Below are positions 48,910 through 58,325 of a DNA stretch of 64,000 bases, one piece after another. Origin of the DNA: JAGDVO01 sp964590075 [NCBI: uncultured Aquificales bacterium] (GTDB taxonomy: Bacteria > Thermosulfidibacterota > Thermosulfidibacteria > Thermosulfidibacterales); assembly GCA_964590075.1 (NCBI GenBank), contig CAZPXS010000002.1, positions 69,683-133,682 of the forward strand, in the 5' to 3' direction. Every line of letters begins with the position of its first letter. The stretch's first letter is position 1. The position numbers and the translations under genes are program-made. The notes under the pieces were generated by a model. The model worked only from the letters and a program-made list of their open reading frames with translations, searched no databases and had not been told where the DNA came from.

Positions 48910-50209
48910 CCTTGTCCTCCCTAACAATTTCTCCTGTAAGTTCGTACATTTTTGCATCCACTATTCTAACTTTTAAAATATAACCTAATTTAGATTTGTC
49001 ACCCTTTGCCTTAACAATTTTAAATGTCCTTGTCCTTCCTATTAACCACCCATCCTCATAGCTGTCAAATAGAACATCCACGACTTTCCCTATATAGGCC
49101 TTGCTCAGCCTTTCGGTTATAGCATCCTGCTTTTCAAGAAGTCTATTTAATCTATCCTTCTTAACTTCCAAAGGTACATCGTCTTTCATTGTTTTAGCTG
49201 CTGTTGTGTATTCCCTCGGATTATAAATAAAGGCAAATATTCCCTCATACTCAACTTTCTCAATTAGATCCATTGTCTCCATAAAGTCCTCTTCGCTTTC
49301 GGTAGGGAATCCAACTATAAAGTCACTGGTGAATGCAAAGTATTTACCATAGGATCTTATCTTTTCTATTATCTCCATATAACGTTCTTTTGTGTACTTT
49401 CTGTTCATAAGTTCTAATATTCTATTAGATCCACTTTGGGCGGGAAGATGTATATATTCACATATCTTAGGATTTGTTGCTATTAACTCTATAAGTTCAT
49501 CTGAGAAGTCCTTTGGATGACTAGTGATGAATCTTATCCATTCTATACCCTCTATCCGGGATACTTTGTCTAGTAATTCCACAAAGCTTGTACCTATGTT
49601 TTTGCCGTAGGAGTTAACATTCTGTCCCAAAAGAATTATCTCCTTGTAACCCTGATCGGCAAGTCTTTTTACCTCTTCCAGAATTTCACCCATTGGTCTA
49701 CTTACCTCTCTACCTCTAACGAAAGGTACTATACAGTAGCTACAGAAGTTATCACAACCCTCCATAACGGTTATATAGGCTCTGTAGGGGTTCTCCCTTT
49801 TAACCGGGAAGGAGAGATCGGTTATTCTACAGGTTGCATCTATTTCCACATAAACGCTCTTTATACCTCTTTCGGCTAATTGTATAGCATCCGTTATCCT
49901 ATATATATTTCTTGGACCTATCACAAAGCTAACATATGGGAATTGTTCGAGTATTCTCTTTCCATCCTTTTTTGCAACACAACCTGCAATCCCTATTATT
50001 TTGCCCATTCTTTTATACCTACCTATTTCGCTATAGGCCTTCTGAACGGGTTTTTCTCTAACAGCGCAGGTGTTGAGAATAATTATATCGGCTTCCCTTT
50101 CGTTTGCAGCTTCCTGGTAACCGTAGTGTTCGAGTGTTCCTTTCATCTTTTCCGTATCGTGTTCGTTCATCTGACAGCCAAATGTTTTTATGTAGTATTT
50201 CTTAGCCAT
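48836..50209 (-). CDS. miaB: tRNA-2-methylthio-N6-dimethylallyladenosine synthase MiaB
   Basis: Radical-SAM methylthiotransferase for A37 of tRNA. N-terminal UPF0004 domain with [21 protein letters not shown] and AGCVAKKDG (three-Cys cluster); radical-[19 protein letters not shown]-terminal TRAM. Start is the ATG at 50209 preceded by GGGGGG; twenty upstream codons are dropped. 457 residues. The C-terminal tail ([10 protein letters not shown]...) overlaps the start of the DUF151 gene by 74 bp. Confidence 0.94.
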   Translation of the reverse strand: MAKKYYIKTFGCQMNEHDTEKMKGTLEHYGYQEAANEREADIIILNTCAVREKPVQKAYSEIGRYKRMGKIIGIAGCVAKKDGKRILEQFPYVSFVIGPRNIYRITDAIQLAERGIKSVYVEIDATCRITDLSFPVKRENPYRAYITVMEGCDNFCSYCIVPFVRGREVSRPMGEILEEVKRLADQGYKEIILLGQNVNSYGKNIGTSFVELLDKVSRIEGIEWIRFITSHPKDFSDELIELIATNPKICEYIHLPAQSGSNRILELMNRKYTKERYMEIIEKIRSYGKYFAFTSDFIVGFPTESEEDFMETMDLIEKVEYEGIFAFIYNPREYTTAAKTMKDDVPLEVKKDRLNRLLEKQDAITERLSKAYIGKVVDVLFDSYEDGWLIGRTRTFKIVKAKGDKSKLGYILKVRIVDAKMYELTGEIVREDKDDEDEGCKGNTGSYNKQPGCNIEG

Positions 50210-50251
50210 TTTGCCCCCCTCAGGTAAATCGCTAAACTTTTTAGAAATCAC

Positions 50252-50279
50252 TTGAATTTGTAACATCAAGTAGTATACT
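50252..50279 (+). promoter_or_regulatory. promoter of the rimP-nusA-infB operon
   Basis: TTGAAT at 50252-50257 and TATACT at 50274-50279 with a 16-bp spacer, in the divergent region between miaB and rimP. The leader is about 40 bases and ends in AGAGG before the rimP ATG. Confidence 0.6.
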
Positions 50280-50327
50280 TATTTACAATTGGACATAATT
50301 GCAAGGGTGGATTATATAGAGGTTGCT

Positions 50328-50807
50328 ATGAGAGGACAAGAGATAGAAAGGAAGGTGGAAGAGTTGTTGTCTCCTATACTGGATAGACTGAATTTGGTTT
50401 TATACGATATTGAGTGGTTATCGGCTGGTAGATACAACTACCTTAGGATATTTATAGATAAGGAGGGTGGAGTCACTATAAGGGACTGCGAGATTGTTAG
50501 TAAAGAGTTGAGCGAGATACTGGATAGGGAAGATTTTATAGATGTGAGTTACTATCTTGAGGTTTCCTCTCCCGGTTTAACAAGGGAGTTGAAGAAACCT
50601 AAGCATTTTATGAAGAGTGTTGGTTGTCTTGTTAGGTTTGTAGTTAAGGAAAGTGGAGGGCAGAGGGAACTTGTTGGTAGACTTGTTAATGCCGATGAGG
50701 AGGGGGCTGAGTTTGTTATTGATGAGGATAGGGAGTGGTTCTCCTACGATGATATAGTAAAGGCCAAGCTTGTTTACGAGGAAAGAAAGGAGAAAGGAGG
50801 AAGGTAA
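50328..50807 (+). CDS. rimP: ribosome maturation factor RimP
   Basis: Small-subunit maturation protein. LVLYDIEWLSAGRYNYLRIFIDKEGGVTIRDCEIVSKELSEIL and YYLEVSSPGLTREL are conserved. I start at ATG 50328 because AGAGG precedes it at six bases; an upstream TTG frame would add unlike residues. First gene of the nusA-infB operon, 1 bp before nusA. Confidence 0.92.
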   Translation: MRGQEIERKVEELLSPILDRLNLVLYDIEWLSAGRYNYLRIFIDKEGGVTIRDCEIVSKELSEILDREDFIDVSYYLEVSSPGLTRELKKPKHFMKSVGCLVRFVVKESGGQRELVGRLVNADEEGAEFVIDEDREWFSYDDIVKAKLVYEERKEKGGR

Positions 50808-50808
50808 G

Positions 50809-51882
50809 TTGAAGGGGAAGGAACTATTATACACCATAGAAGCTATAGAACAGGAGAAGGGTATACCAAAGGAGGATATAATAGCTCTACTTGAGGAGGC
50901 CATTCTTACGGCTATAGTTAAGAGGATAGATAAAAAGCCGGATCTTAAGGTTGAGTTAAACCTTAAGGAAGGTGAATTTAAGGTATATGCGAGAAAAAGG
51001 GTTGTGGAAGATGGTAATGTTAAGAATCCTGAGAAGGAGATTTCTCTTTCCGAGGCCAGAAAGATAAAGCCAGATGCTGTGGTTGGTGATGTATTGGAGG
51101 TTCCCTTTAACATAGAGGGTATGAGTAGAATCATAGCCCAGGCGAGTGTTAACGTTCTTTCCCAAAAGATAGATAAGCTCGAGATAGAGAGGACCTACAG
51201 GATCCTTCAGGAAAAACTGGGAGATATAGTGGTTGGAGAGATAGTTAAGGAGGACGATAAGGGTAACGTTATAGTTAAGATACTTAACGGTAAGGTTCAA
51301 GCTATTTTACCACCTGAGGAGAGGGTAAAGACGGAAAAGTATAGGAAGGGTGATATCAGGAAGTTTTTACTCGTTGGAGTTAGGAAGAAGGGTAACGAGC
51401 TTGAAGTGGTTCTGTCAAGGACTCATCCTAAGCTTCTACAGAGACTTTTTGAGAAGGAGTTACCGGAAGTTTCGGCAGGGTTGGTTAAGGTTGTTAGTGT
51501 TGCCAGGGATCCGGGTGATAGAAGTAAGGTTGCGGTAACAAGTACCGATCCTACCATTGATCCCGTCGGTGCCTGTATAGGTGTTAGAGGATCCAGGATC
51601 CAGACGATAGTTAGGGAGTTACAGGGTGAGAATATAGACGTTGTTCTATATTCGGAGGATCCTAAGGAGTTTATAGCCAACGCCCTAAAGCCTGCAAAGG
51701 TAAATAACATAATGCTCGATTGGGACAAAAAGGAGGCCAAGGTTTTTGTAGATGAGGATCAATTGGCCCTTGCTATAGGTAAGAAGGGGCAGAACGCCAG
51801 ACTAACGGCCAAGCTTACAGGCTGGAAGATAGACATAAAGGTCGAAGCGTTAAAGGAAGATAAGGAAACCAAGGATAGCTAA
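50809..51882 (+). CDS. nusA: transcription termination/antitermination factor NusA
   Basis: N-terminal RNA-polymerase-binding domain (ALLEEAILTAIVKRIDKKP), S1 domain (VGEIVKEDDKGNVIVKI), and two KH domains (GACIGVRGSRIQTIVRELQGE; LALAIGKKGQNARLTAKLTG). About 357 residues, without the extra C-terminal acidic repeats of E. coli. Start is the TTG at 50809, ten bases after GGAGG. It controls pausing and pairs with Rho. Confidence 0.94.
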   Translation: MKGKELLYTIEAIEQEKGIPKEDIIALLEEAILTAIVKRIDKKPDLKVELNLKEGEFKVYARKRVVEDGNVKNPEKEISLSEARKIKPDAVVGDVLEVPFNIEGMSRIIAQASVNVLSQKIDKLEIERTYRILQEKLGDIVVGEIVKEDDKGNVIVKILNGKVQAILPPEERVKTEKYRKGDIRKFLLVGVRKKGNELEVVLSRTHPKLLQRLFEKELPEVSAGLVKVVSVARDPGDRSKVAVTSTDPTIDPVGACIGVRGSRIQTIVRELQGENIDVVLYSEDPKEFIANALKPAKVNNIMLDWDKKEAKVFVDEDQLALAIGKKGQNARLTAKLTGWKIDIKVEALKEDKETKDS

Positions 51883-51889
51883 GTTCGTA

Positions 51890-52450
51890 ATGGGAGAACC
51901 TATTAGAATGTGTGTGGCTTGTAGGAAGAGACGCCCAAAGTATGAGCTGTTACGCTTTGTGGAGAGAAACGGCGTTCTTTATTTTGATCCGTTGTGGAGA
52001 GCAGAAGGAAGAGGTGTGAATGTTTGTCCTGATAGGAGATGTATCGAGTTAGCTGTTAAAAGAGGACTGTTTAAAAGAGCCTTAAATAGAGAGGTTTCTG
52101 TTCCAAGATTTGAGGATCTGATGGGAAATGTGGAAGAGGCCTTTGAGAGGGTAATCATAGATACTCTTAGATTGGCGAGAAAGTATGGTGGTGTGGTTCT
52201 GGGGAGAACTGCGGTTGATAGGGTGATAGATAGGGTTAGTCTTATAATACTTGCCACGGATCTCGATGAGGATGTTGTAAGCTATTTTGTTGGGAAGGGA
52301 AAGCCATATAGGATACTGTTTACTAAAGAGAAATGGGGTGAAGTTTTTTCAAGAAGGCCCGTAGGTGTTATTGGAATTAGGGATAGAGGAGTTGCTGAGA
52401 AATTGATTAAAATTATAGATAGGTTTCTTAAGGTTATGGAGGTTGCTTGA
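51890..52450 (+). CDS. YlxR-YlxQ fusion, putative RNA-binding protein
   Basis: Residues 1-80: DUF448 (YlxR) with RMCVACRKRRPKYELLRFV, GRGVNVCPDRRCIELAVKRGLFKRAL. Residues about 85-186: L7Ae-like domain (DTLRLARKYGGVVLGRTAVDRVID, LIILATDLDED) corresponding to YlxQ. In Firmicutes these are two genes; fused forms occur in some other lineages. Lies between nusA and infB as usual. RNA binding is likely but the role is unclear. Confidence 0.87.
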   Translation: MGEPIRMCVACRKRRPKYELLRFVERNGVLYFDPLWRAEGRGVNVCPDRRCIELAVKRGLFKRALNREVSVPRFEDLMGNVEEAFERVIIDTLRLARKYGGVVLGRTAVDRVIDRVSLIILATDLDEDVVSYFVGKGKPYRILFTKEKWGEVFSRRPVGVIGIRDRGVAEKLIKIIDRFLKVMEVA

Positions 52451-54870
52451 TGGCAAAAAAGATAAGGGTAAAGCAGATTGCACAGGAGATGGGTTTACAG
52501 CCAAAGGAGGTTTTAGCCTATCTAAAGGACATAGGGATTACTTTAAAAAGTGTTATGAGTTCTATAACGGAGGATGAATACGATAGACTCATAATGTATG
52601 TGAAGATGAAAAGGTTACAGGAGGAGAAGAAGAAGGAGAGAGAAACTAAGATAGATGAAGTAGAAGTTTCAGAGGTAAAGGTGGAATCTGGAGAAGTTAC
52701 GGAAGAGGCTCTGGTCGAAGAGGTAATTGAAAGTGAAGATTTAATAGAATTTAAAGTGGAGGAAGAAATAGAGGAGAGGGTAGAGGAGGTTCCTGTAGAG
52801 GAACCGGTGGAGGAACCTAGGGTAGAGGCTGTAGAGAAAAAGTTGGAGGAGAAGGTTTTAGAGCCGGAGTTAGAGGAAAGGGAGGCAGAGAAGAAAAAAG
52901 AGGAGAGTAGAATAATAGAGGAGAAGATAAAAGAGATATTTTTTAAGAGAGATAGGTTAGAGGATAGGGTACAGAGTATAAGTGATGAGTCTCCTCAGAT
53001 CATTGAGCCTATTTATCAACCTATAAGGGAGAGGAGATTAAGAAGGCGTAAGAGGAGGTATAGGGAGGAGTTAGATGAAGAGACGCTTAGGATAGAAGAG
53101 CTGAAATCTAAAGTTGATTTTGATAAGGGTATCGTAAGGTTACCAGAAACCATATCTGTTCCTGATCTTGCCATAATGCTTGAGGAAGATGAATCAAAGA
53201 TAGAGGAGATTCTCCTTTCAAAGGGTATACCGGTTAAACTTACGAAGGTTATCCCCTATGATGTTGCTAAGATGGTTTGTGAGGAGTTTGGTTTTGAGGT
53301 TATTCCCGATGAGGAGAGTGTGATTCAGGTTTTGGAAGAGGAGGAGAAGGAAGAAGAGGGTCTTGTTCCGAGAGCTCCCGTCGTTACGGTGATGGGACAT
53401 GTGGATCATGGTAAAACAACGCTCTTAGACTATATCAGAAAGACAAACGTTGCGGAGAGAGAGGCGGGAGGAATCACCCAACACATAGGTGCCTATAAAG
53501 TTAAGTTACCGCAGGGCGAGATTACGTTCATAGATACACCGGGACACCATGCCTTTACTACCATGAGGGCAAGAGGAGCCAGGGTAACCGATATAGTTAT
53601 CCTTGTTGTTGCCGCTGATGACGGAGTGATGCCTCAGACGGTGGAGGCTATAAACCACGCAAAGGCAGCAAATGTACCTATAATAGTTGCCATAAACAAG
53701 ATAGATAAACCCGAAGCAAAACCCGACAGGGTCAAACAGGAACTTGCACAGCATGGCTTGATACCCGAAGAGTGGGGTGGAGATACTATTATGGTTCCTA
53801 TCTCTGCCAAGACGGGTCAGGGTGTCGATGAGTTGCTGGAGATGGTACTTCTCGTTGCTGAAATGCTTGATCTAAAGGCCAATCCCAATAAACCAGCGAG
53901 AGGAACGGTTCTGGAGGCTAAACTCGATCCCAAAAAGGGTCCTGTTGCTACTTTACTGGTTCAGGATGGGACTTTGAGGGAGGGAGATGCCTTTGTCGCC
54001 GGTTTATGCTGGGGTAAAGTTAGAGCCATGACTAACGAGAGGGGTGAAAGACTGAAGGAGGCTGGTCCTTCTACGCCGGTTGAGGTTTTGGGGCTTTCCG
54101 ATGTCCCCATGGCTGGTGACCCCTTCTTCGTCGTTGAGAATGAGAAGGTGGCAAGGGAGATAAGTGAGGAGAGGCGTGAAAAGGCGAAAGAACTCTCCGT
54201 CGATAGAGGTAAAGTAACCATAGAAGAAATAATGAAGAGACTTATGGAAGGAGAGAGCAAGGAGTTAAGACTGATAGTAAAGGCAGATGTTCAAGGTTCC
54301 CTTGAGGCTATAAGGGAAGTTATAGATAGGTTGTCGACTGATGAGATAAAGGTGAATATAGTCCATTATGGTATAGGTGCGGTTACGGAAACCGATGTTA
54401 TGTTGGCTAAGGCTAGCGGAGCCATAATAATAGGGTTTAATGTGAGACCCGATGCTCAGGCAAGGAAGGTTATAGAGAGAGAAAAAGTAGAGGTTAGAAC
54501 CTATAAGGTTATCTACGATATCGTTGAAGATATAAAGAAGATAATGTCGGGTATGTTAGAGCCCGAAGAGAGAGAAGTAGTTCTAGGTAGGGCGGAGATA
54601 AGGCAGATATTTAAAGTCCCCAGGGTTGGTAATGTCGCTGGTTGTTATGTACTCGAGGGTAAGATAGCGAGAAACGCTAAGATAAGGATAATAAGGGATG
54701 GTGTTATTGTTTACGATGGCAAACTCTCTTCGTTGAAGCATTACAAGGATGATGTCAGAGAGATACAGGCTGGTTATGAGTGCGGTATGGCCTTTGAGAA
54801 TTTCCAGGATATAAAGGAAGGCGACATAGTTGAGGCTTACGAGATACAGAAAATAGAGAGGGCGCTTTAG
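52450..54870 (+). CDS. infB: translation initiation factor IF-2
   Basis: GTPase that brings fMet-tRNA to the ribosome. 806 residues: IF2N motif at the N-terminus ([23 protein letters not shown]), a long acidic, Glu/Lys/Val-rich low-complexity region about 60-190, second IF2N around 230-300, and the G domain with GHVDHGKTT near 315 and NKID near 415. C-terminal beta-barrels intact. ATG 52450 overlaps the ylxR stop. Confidence 0.96.
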   Translation: MAKKIRVKQIAQEMGLQPKEVLAYLKDIGITLKSVMSSITEDEYDRLIMYVKMKRLQEEKKKERETKIDEVEVSEVKVESGEVTEEALVEEVIESEDLIEFKVEEEIEERVEEVPVEEPVEEPRVEAVEKKLEEKVLEPELEEREAEKKKEESRIIEEKIKEIFFKRDRLEDRVQSISDESPQIIEPIYQPIRERRLRRRKRRYREELDEETLRIEELKSKVDFDKGIVRLPETISVPDLAIMLEEDESKIEEILLSKGIPVKLTKVIPYDVAKMVCEEFGFEVIPDEESVIQVLEEEEKEEEGLVPRAPVVTVMGHVDHGKTTLLDYIRKTNVAEREAGGITQHIGAYKVKLPQGEITFIDTPGHHAFTTMRARGARVTDIVILVVAADDGVMPQTVEAINHAKAANVPIIVAINKIDKPEAKPDRVKQELAQHGLIPEEWGGDTIMVPISAKTGQGVDELLEMVLLVAEMLDLKANPNKPARGTVLEAKLDPKKGPVATLLVQDGTLREGDAFVAGLCWGKVRAMTNERGERLKEAGPSTPVEVLGLSDVPMAGDPFFVVENEKVAREISEERREKAKELSVDRGKVTIEEIMKRLMEGESKELRLIVKADVQGSLEAIREVIDRLSTDEIKVNIVHYGIGAVTETDVMLAKASGAIIIGFNVRPDAQARKVIEREKVEVRTYKVIYDIVEDIKKIMSGMLEPEEREVVLGRAEIRQIFKVPRVGNVAGCYVLEGKIARNAKIRIIRDGVIVYDGKLSSLKHYKDDVREIQAGYECGMAFENFQDIKEGDIVEAYEIQKIERAL

Positions 54871-54914
54871 TTTTGAGTATTTAGATGTTGAATAAATACT
54901 TTTAGGGTTTTACC

Positions 54915-55196
54915 ATGATAGTGGGAACTTTACAGATTGTAATAGAGATTCCCTGTAACGATAATTTAAAGGGTAAGAGGAGAGTTTTAAAAGGGCTAAT
55001 GGATAGGTTAAGGGACCGCTTTAACGTTTCGGTGAGTGAGGTTGCCAATCAGGATCTCCACCAGCTTGCGACGATAGGCATAGCCTGCGTGGGTACAAGT
55101 AAAAGCGTTGTTAATGGTGTGCTTCAAGAGGTTATAAACTTCGTCGAGGCATACCCTGATATAATTATGTTAGATTATTATATGGAGATGCTATGA
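54915..55196 (+). CDS. DUF503 (YlxP-like) protein
   Basis: A 93-residue protein with MIVGTLQIVIEIPCNDNLKGKRRVLKGLMDRLRDRFNVSVSEV and ATIGIACVG, the YlxP/DUF503 pattern. It sits between infB and rbfA as in many bacteria and overlaps rbfA by 4 bp. Function unknown. Confidence 0.88.
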   Translation: MIVGTLQIVIEIPCNDNLKGKRRVLKGLMDRLRDRFNVSVSEVANQDLHQLATIGIACVGTSKSVVNGVLQEVINFVEAYPDIIMLDYYMEML

Positions 55197-55537
55197 TGAA
55201 GTCCTATAGGCGTACCGATAGGCTTAATGAAGTGATAAAAGAGGAGATTGCCGAGCTCATAGTGAGTGGTGTTATAAAGGATGAAAGATTGAAGATGGTT
55301 ACGATTACGAAGGTTAGAGTTAGTGAGGATCTCTCCTTTGCCGATGTTTACTACAGTGTAATTGGTTCTTCCTGGGAGATTGCGAAGGAAGCTCTGGAGG
55401 ACTCGAAGAAATTCATAGAATATAGAATGATGAAGGATCTTAGGATAAAGAAAATTCCAAGGCTTAGGTTTTTTGAGGACAGAAACTTAGAGTACGTTGA
55501 AAGGATAGAAAAGATACTAAAGGAGATGGGATTTTGA
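55193..55537 (+). CDS. rbfA: ribosome-binding factor A
   Basis: KH-like small protein for 16S rRNA maturation: DRLNEVIKEEIAELIVSGVIKDERLKMVTITKVRVSEDLSFADVYYSV and RIKKIPRLRFFEDRNLEY. 114 residues; ATG at 55193 or 55196. Overlaps DUF503 and the DHH phosphoesterase gene. Confidence 0.93.
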   Translation: MMKSYRRTDRLNEVIKEEIAELIVSGVIKDERLKMVTITKVRVSEDLSFADVYYSVIGSSWEIAKEALEDSKKFIEYRMMKDLRIKKIPRLRFFEDRNLEYVERIEKILKEMGF

Positions 55538-56502
55538 AGGATAGTTTTTCCGAGATAGCAAAGGTACTCGATGAAAGTGAAAGTATAGCTTGTTTTGTTC
55601 ATAAGTCTCCCGATGGTGATGCCTTAGGTAGTGCATTGGCTATCTATAATTTTTACGGTAATAAAAAGAGTGTTTCTATCTATAGTCCAACTTTATATCC
55701 TGAGGTGTATAGCTTTTTACCTGGGATAGATAGGGTTGTCGTTTATAACGATTTTTCTACTGATGTGAGAGGTGCTGATGTTGCTCTATTTCTCGATTGT
55801 GGTGATATAGGTAGGGTTCCGGGTTTTGATTTCAGTCTCTTTGGAAGGGTCGTTAATGTGGATCATCACGAGTCAAATGGTAACTTTGGTTCTTACAATC
55901 TTGTTGATCCCGATGCTCCATCTACCAGCACTCTGGTTTATGAGGTTCTAAAGAGATCTAAAGCCGGCGTTATAGATACTGATGTTGCTATTTGTTTATA
56001 CACAGGTCTTTATACGGACACAGGTGGTTTTCGTTATTCTAATACAAATGAGTATGCCTTCAAAGTTGCTGGTGAGCTAGTCTCCTATGGTATAGATCCA
56101 TCGAAGATAGCTTTTGAAGTTTATGAAAACTATCCCTTTAGAAGGATGAAGTTACTCGCCCTTGCTCTTGGAACTTTGGAACTCTTTATGGATGGGAAGG
56201 TATCGGTTATCACCGTTTACAGGGATTTTTTTGATAAGGCTGGAGCCACTCCTGAAGATACCGAGGATTTTGTTAATTACGCAAGAGCCATAAAAGGTGT
56301 TGAGGTAGGGATTTTTATAAGGGAAAGGTTAACCGGGGGTGTTAAGGTTAGTTTTAGGTCAAAGAGTTACTTCAATGTAGCTGATGTGGCCCGGATATTC
56401 GGTGGTGGAGGTCATCACCATGCTGCAGGTTGTGAACTTGACCTACCTCCAGAGGAGGCTAAATTAAGACTATTAGAGGTAATAAGGGATAGGTTAGTAT
56501 AG
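55534..56502 (+). CDS. nrnA: DHH-family phosphoesterase, NrnA-like nano-RNase
   Basis: Degrades very short RNA or pAp. CFVHKSPDGDALGSALA (metal Asp), LFLDCGDIG, VNVDHHESNG (DHH), TDTGGFRYSN and the DHHA1 GGGHHHAAGCEL. 322 residues; TTG start after AGGAGATGGG. Last gene of the nusA-infB operon; the end overlaps the convergent GNAT gene. Confidence 0.9.
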   Translation: MKDSFSEIAKVLDESESIACFVHKSPDGDALGSALAIYNFYGNKKSVSIYSPTLYPEVYSFLPGIDRVVVYNDFSTDVRGADVALFLDCGDIGRVPGFDFSLFGRVVNVDHHESNGNFGSYNLVDPDAPSTSTLVYEVLKRSKAGVIDTDVAICLYTGLYTDTGGFRYSNTNEYAFKVAGELVSYGIDPSKIAFEVYENYPFRRMKLLALALGTLELFMDGKVSVITVYRDFFDKAGATPEDTEDFVNYARAIKGVEVGIFIRERLTGGVKVSFRSKSYFNVADVARIFGGGGHHHAAGCELDLPPEEAKLRLLEVIRDRLV

Positions 56503-57075
56503 TTTTTTTTCCATTCTTATCCATTTTCCTCTTTTATCGGTTTGTAGAAACCCTTCTTTCTCGTACATTTTTTTTGCCTTTTCGTTCTTTTCACCAACCC
56601 ATAGACCTATGTTTTTCGCTCCCTCTTTCAAAAGCCTTTCTATAGCCTTTTCAAATAGAACCTTACCTATACCCCTACCTCTGTAGTTGGGGTCTACAAA
56701 TAGCTCGTGGATTTCACCGTATTTTTTATTATCCCATGCCCAGTTTTTGTCTGTAGCTACAAACCCTATTATCCTATCCCCCTCTTTGGCGACCAAGATA
56801 CCTTGGGGATCTCTCTTAAAGAGCCAGTAGAGGTATTCTTTGACCTCATCTTTTGTCTTATAGGCGTATATCTCAAGTCCTTCGTAGGCCTTTAGGTATA
56901 GCTCTATCAGCTCGTCAAGTACCTCATCTATTGAGGATAGGTTTTCTATCCTTACAGGTTCATTCCTTCCAAGTAATAGTTCATGAAATCTTTTTCCGTC
57001 GTGAGCTCTATTCGTTTTGTCCTTTGAACTATTTCCTTCATTTTCCTTTGAGCTTCCGTTGAAAGAAGTGCCCAT
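56494..57075 (-). CDS. GNAT-family N-acetyltransferase, start uncertain
   Basis: Acetyl-CoA transferase: ELIELYLKAYEGLEIYAYKT, HELFVDPNYRGRGIGKVLFEKAI (RxxGxG/A acetyl-CoA loop), GLWVGEKNEKAKKMYEKEGF. The domain seems to begin around RIENLSS, but no ATG, GTG or TTG is in frame there. The nearest canonical start, ATG 57075, follows GGGGGG and would place the first 42 residues over the end of the RACE gene in another frame. ATA 56949 right after the RACE stop is the other option. Substrate unknown. Confidence 0.75.
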   Translation of the reverse strand: MGTSFNGSSKENEGNSSKDKTNRAHDGKRFHELLLGRNEPVRIENLSSIDEVLDELIELYLKAYEGLEIYAYKTKDEVKEYLYWLFKRDPQGILVAKEGDRIIGFVATDKNWAWDNKKYGEIHELFVDPNYRGRGIGKVLFEKAIERLLKEGAKNIGLWVGEKNEKAKKMYEKEGFLQTDKRGKWIRMEKKLY

Positions 57076-58325
57076 TTTGCCCCCCATAAGGAAGAGTTAC
57101 CGACATATACTATCTCAGATTCCTTAAGTTCATCGGGGAATATCCTGATGTTGAACAGATCATCCTTATCTATGTGGTAACCTAAATTTCCAGCGATTAT
57201 AATTTTCTCTACTTTCCTTAGTTTTAATATTTTCAAAAGTAACTTTATGGCGGAGTAGATTGCAGATTTAGCTAACTGTACTTCCCTTACGTCATCCTGG
57301 TATATAGGGATACCTCCTAGTAGAATCTTATCACCTACAAGTAGTGTTCCCTTTTCATCTATAAAGCCTATCTCCTTTAGTATACTTATTGCCGATATTA
57401 TACCGGATCCGCAGAATCCTATGGGGCTTTTGTTACCTATAGTTTCAACCTTTAGGTCGGGTTTTACCTTACATATGGCCCCTTCTATCGGACCTGTACC
57501 GTACCTTATCCTACCACCTTCTAAAGCACTTCCTGCGGGGACACTGGTTGCTACTATCTCGTCTTTTGACCTGAGAATTATCTCGGTATTTGTACCTATA
57601 TCCACGGCTATAGTTACACCCTCAAATAGAGTGGATAGTAAAGCTAAAGAGACAGCATCTCCCCCCAAAAAACCACCTATCTCTGGTAGTACTAAAATCC
57701 TTCTGTCAATTTCTCTTATGGTTGTGAAGTCTCTTTTCCCGAGATCAAAGGGGTATTTTTTTAGCCTTTCTATACTCTCACCCCTTATGATCCCCTGCAT
57801 AACCGTGTTACCTGAGATAGCTATCAGATCTCCCTTGCAGTTATTTTTTAAAGTGTTGAGGGTTATTTCTCTTAGTTTAACTATTAGAGCATCGTTACAC
57901 CTTGATATTACGTCTCTTCCGTATATTACCTGAGGATTAGTAATTCTTATTTTTTCTACTACCTCTGTCCCTGCGATATTAGCTATCGTTATACTTGTTG
58001 TTCCAAGATCAACCGCACTCTTTTTCTCTATGCCGAAGGGATCGTCTATCTCAAAACTAAACTCTGGCTCAACCTCTTCCGTAAGTTTAAAGTTATCCTC
58101 GGGTAGGTTTATCTCTATTATATTTAAGAGATCCTCTATCTGGCAGAGAAGAGCTTCTTCTACTCTACCATCCTCGTAAGTTATTTTTACTCTACATTTT
58201 TTACATATTCCTTTACCACCACAGGGTAGGGTGAAGGATACACCTAATTCCAGTAATTTTTCTATGATGTTTTCGTTGGGATTTAGATGAATCTCTCTTC
58301 GATTAAGGCTTATTTTTTTATACAT
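56952..58325 (-). CDS. ferredoxin-ASKHA corrinoid protein reactivator (RACE/RACo-like)
   Basis: A 457-residue protein. N-terminal 2Fe-2S ferredoxin with CGGKGICKKC (C-x5-C-x2-C) and a fourth Cys in LLC. The rest is the DUF4445 ASKHA ATPase: VDLGTTSITIANIAG, VAVDIGTNTEIILRS-like (seen as TIAVDIGTNTEI), and IIAGNLGYHID. Members reduce inactive cob(II)alamin of corrinoid methyltransferases with ATP. No methyltransferase of the CO dehydrogenase type is here, but the window encodes a short MetH. Shares one base with the rho stop. Confidence 0.86.
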   Translation of the reverse strand: MYKKISLNRREIHLNPNENIIEKLLELGVSFTLPCGGKGICKKCRVKITYEDGRVEEALLCQIEDLLNIIEINLPEDNFKLTEEVEPEFSFEIDDPFGIEKKSAVDLGTTSITIANIAGTEVVEKIRITNPQVIYGRDVISRCNDALIVKLREITLNTLKNNCKGDLIAISGNTVMQGIIRGESIERLKKYPFDLGKRDFTTIREIDRRILVLPEIGGFLGGDAVSLALLSTLFEGVTIAVDIGTNTEIILRSKDEIVATSVPAGSALEGGRIRYGTGPIEGAICKVKPDLKVETIGNKSPIGFCGSGIISAISILKEIGFIDEKGTLLVGDKILLGGIPIYQDDVREVQLAKSAIYSAIKLLLKILKLRKVEKIIIAGNLGYHIDKDDLFNIRIFPDELKESEIVYVGNSSLWGAKWALLSTEAQRKMKEIVQRTKRIELTTEKDFMNYYLEGMNL

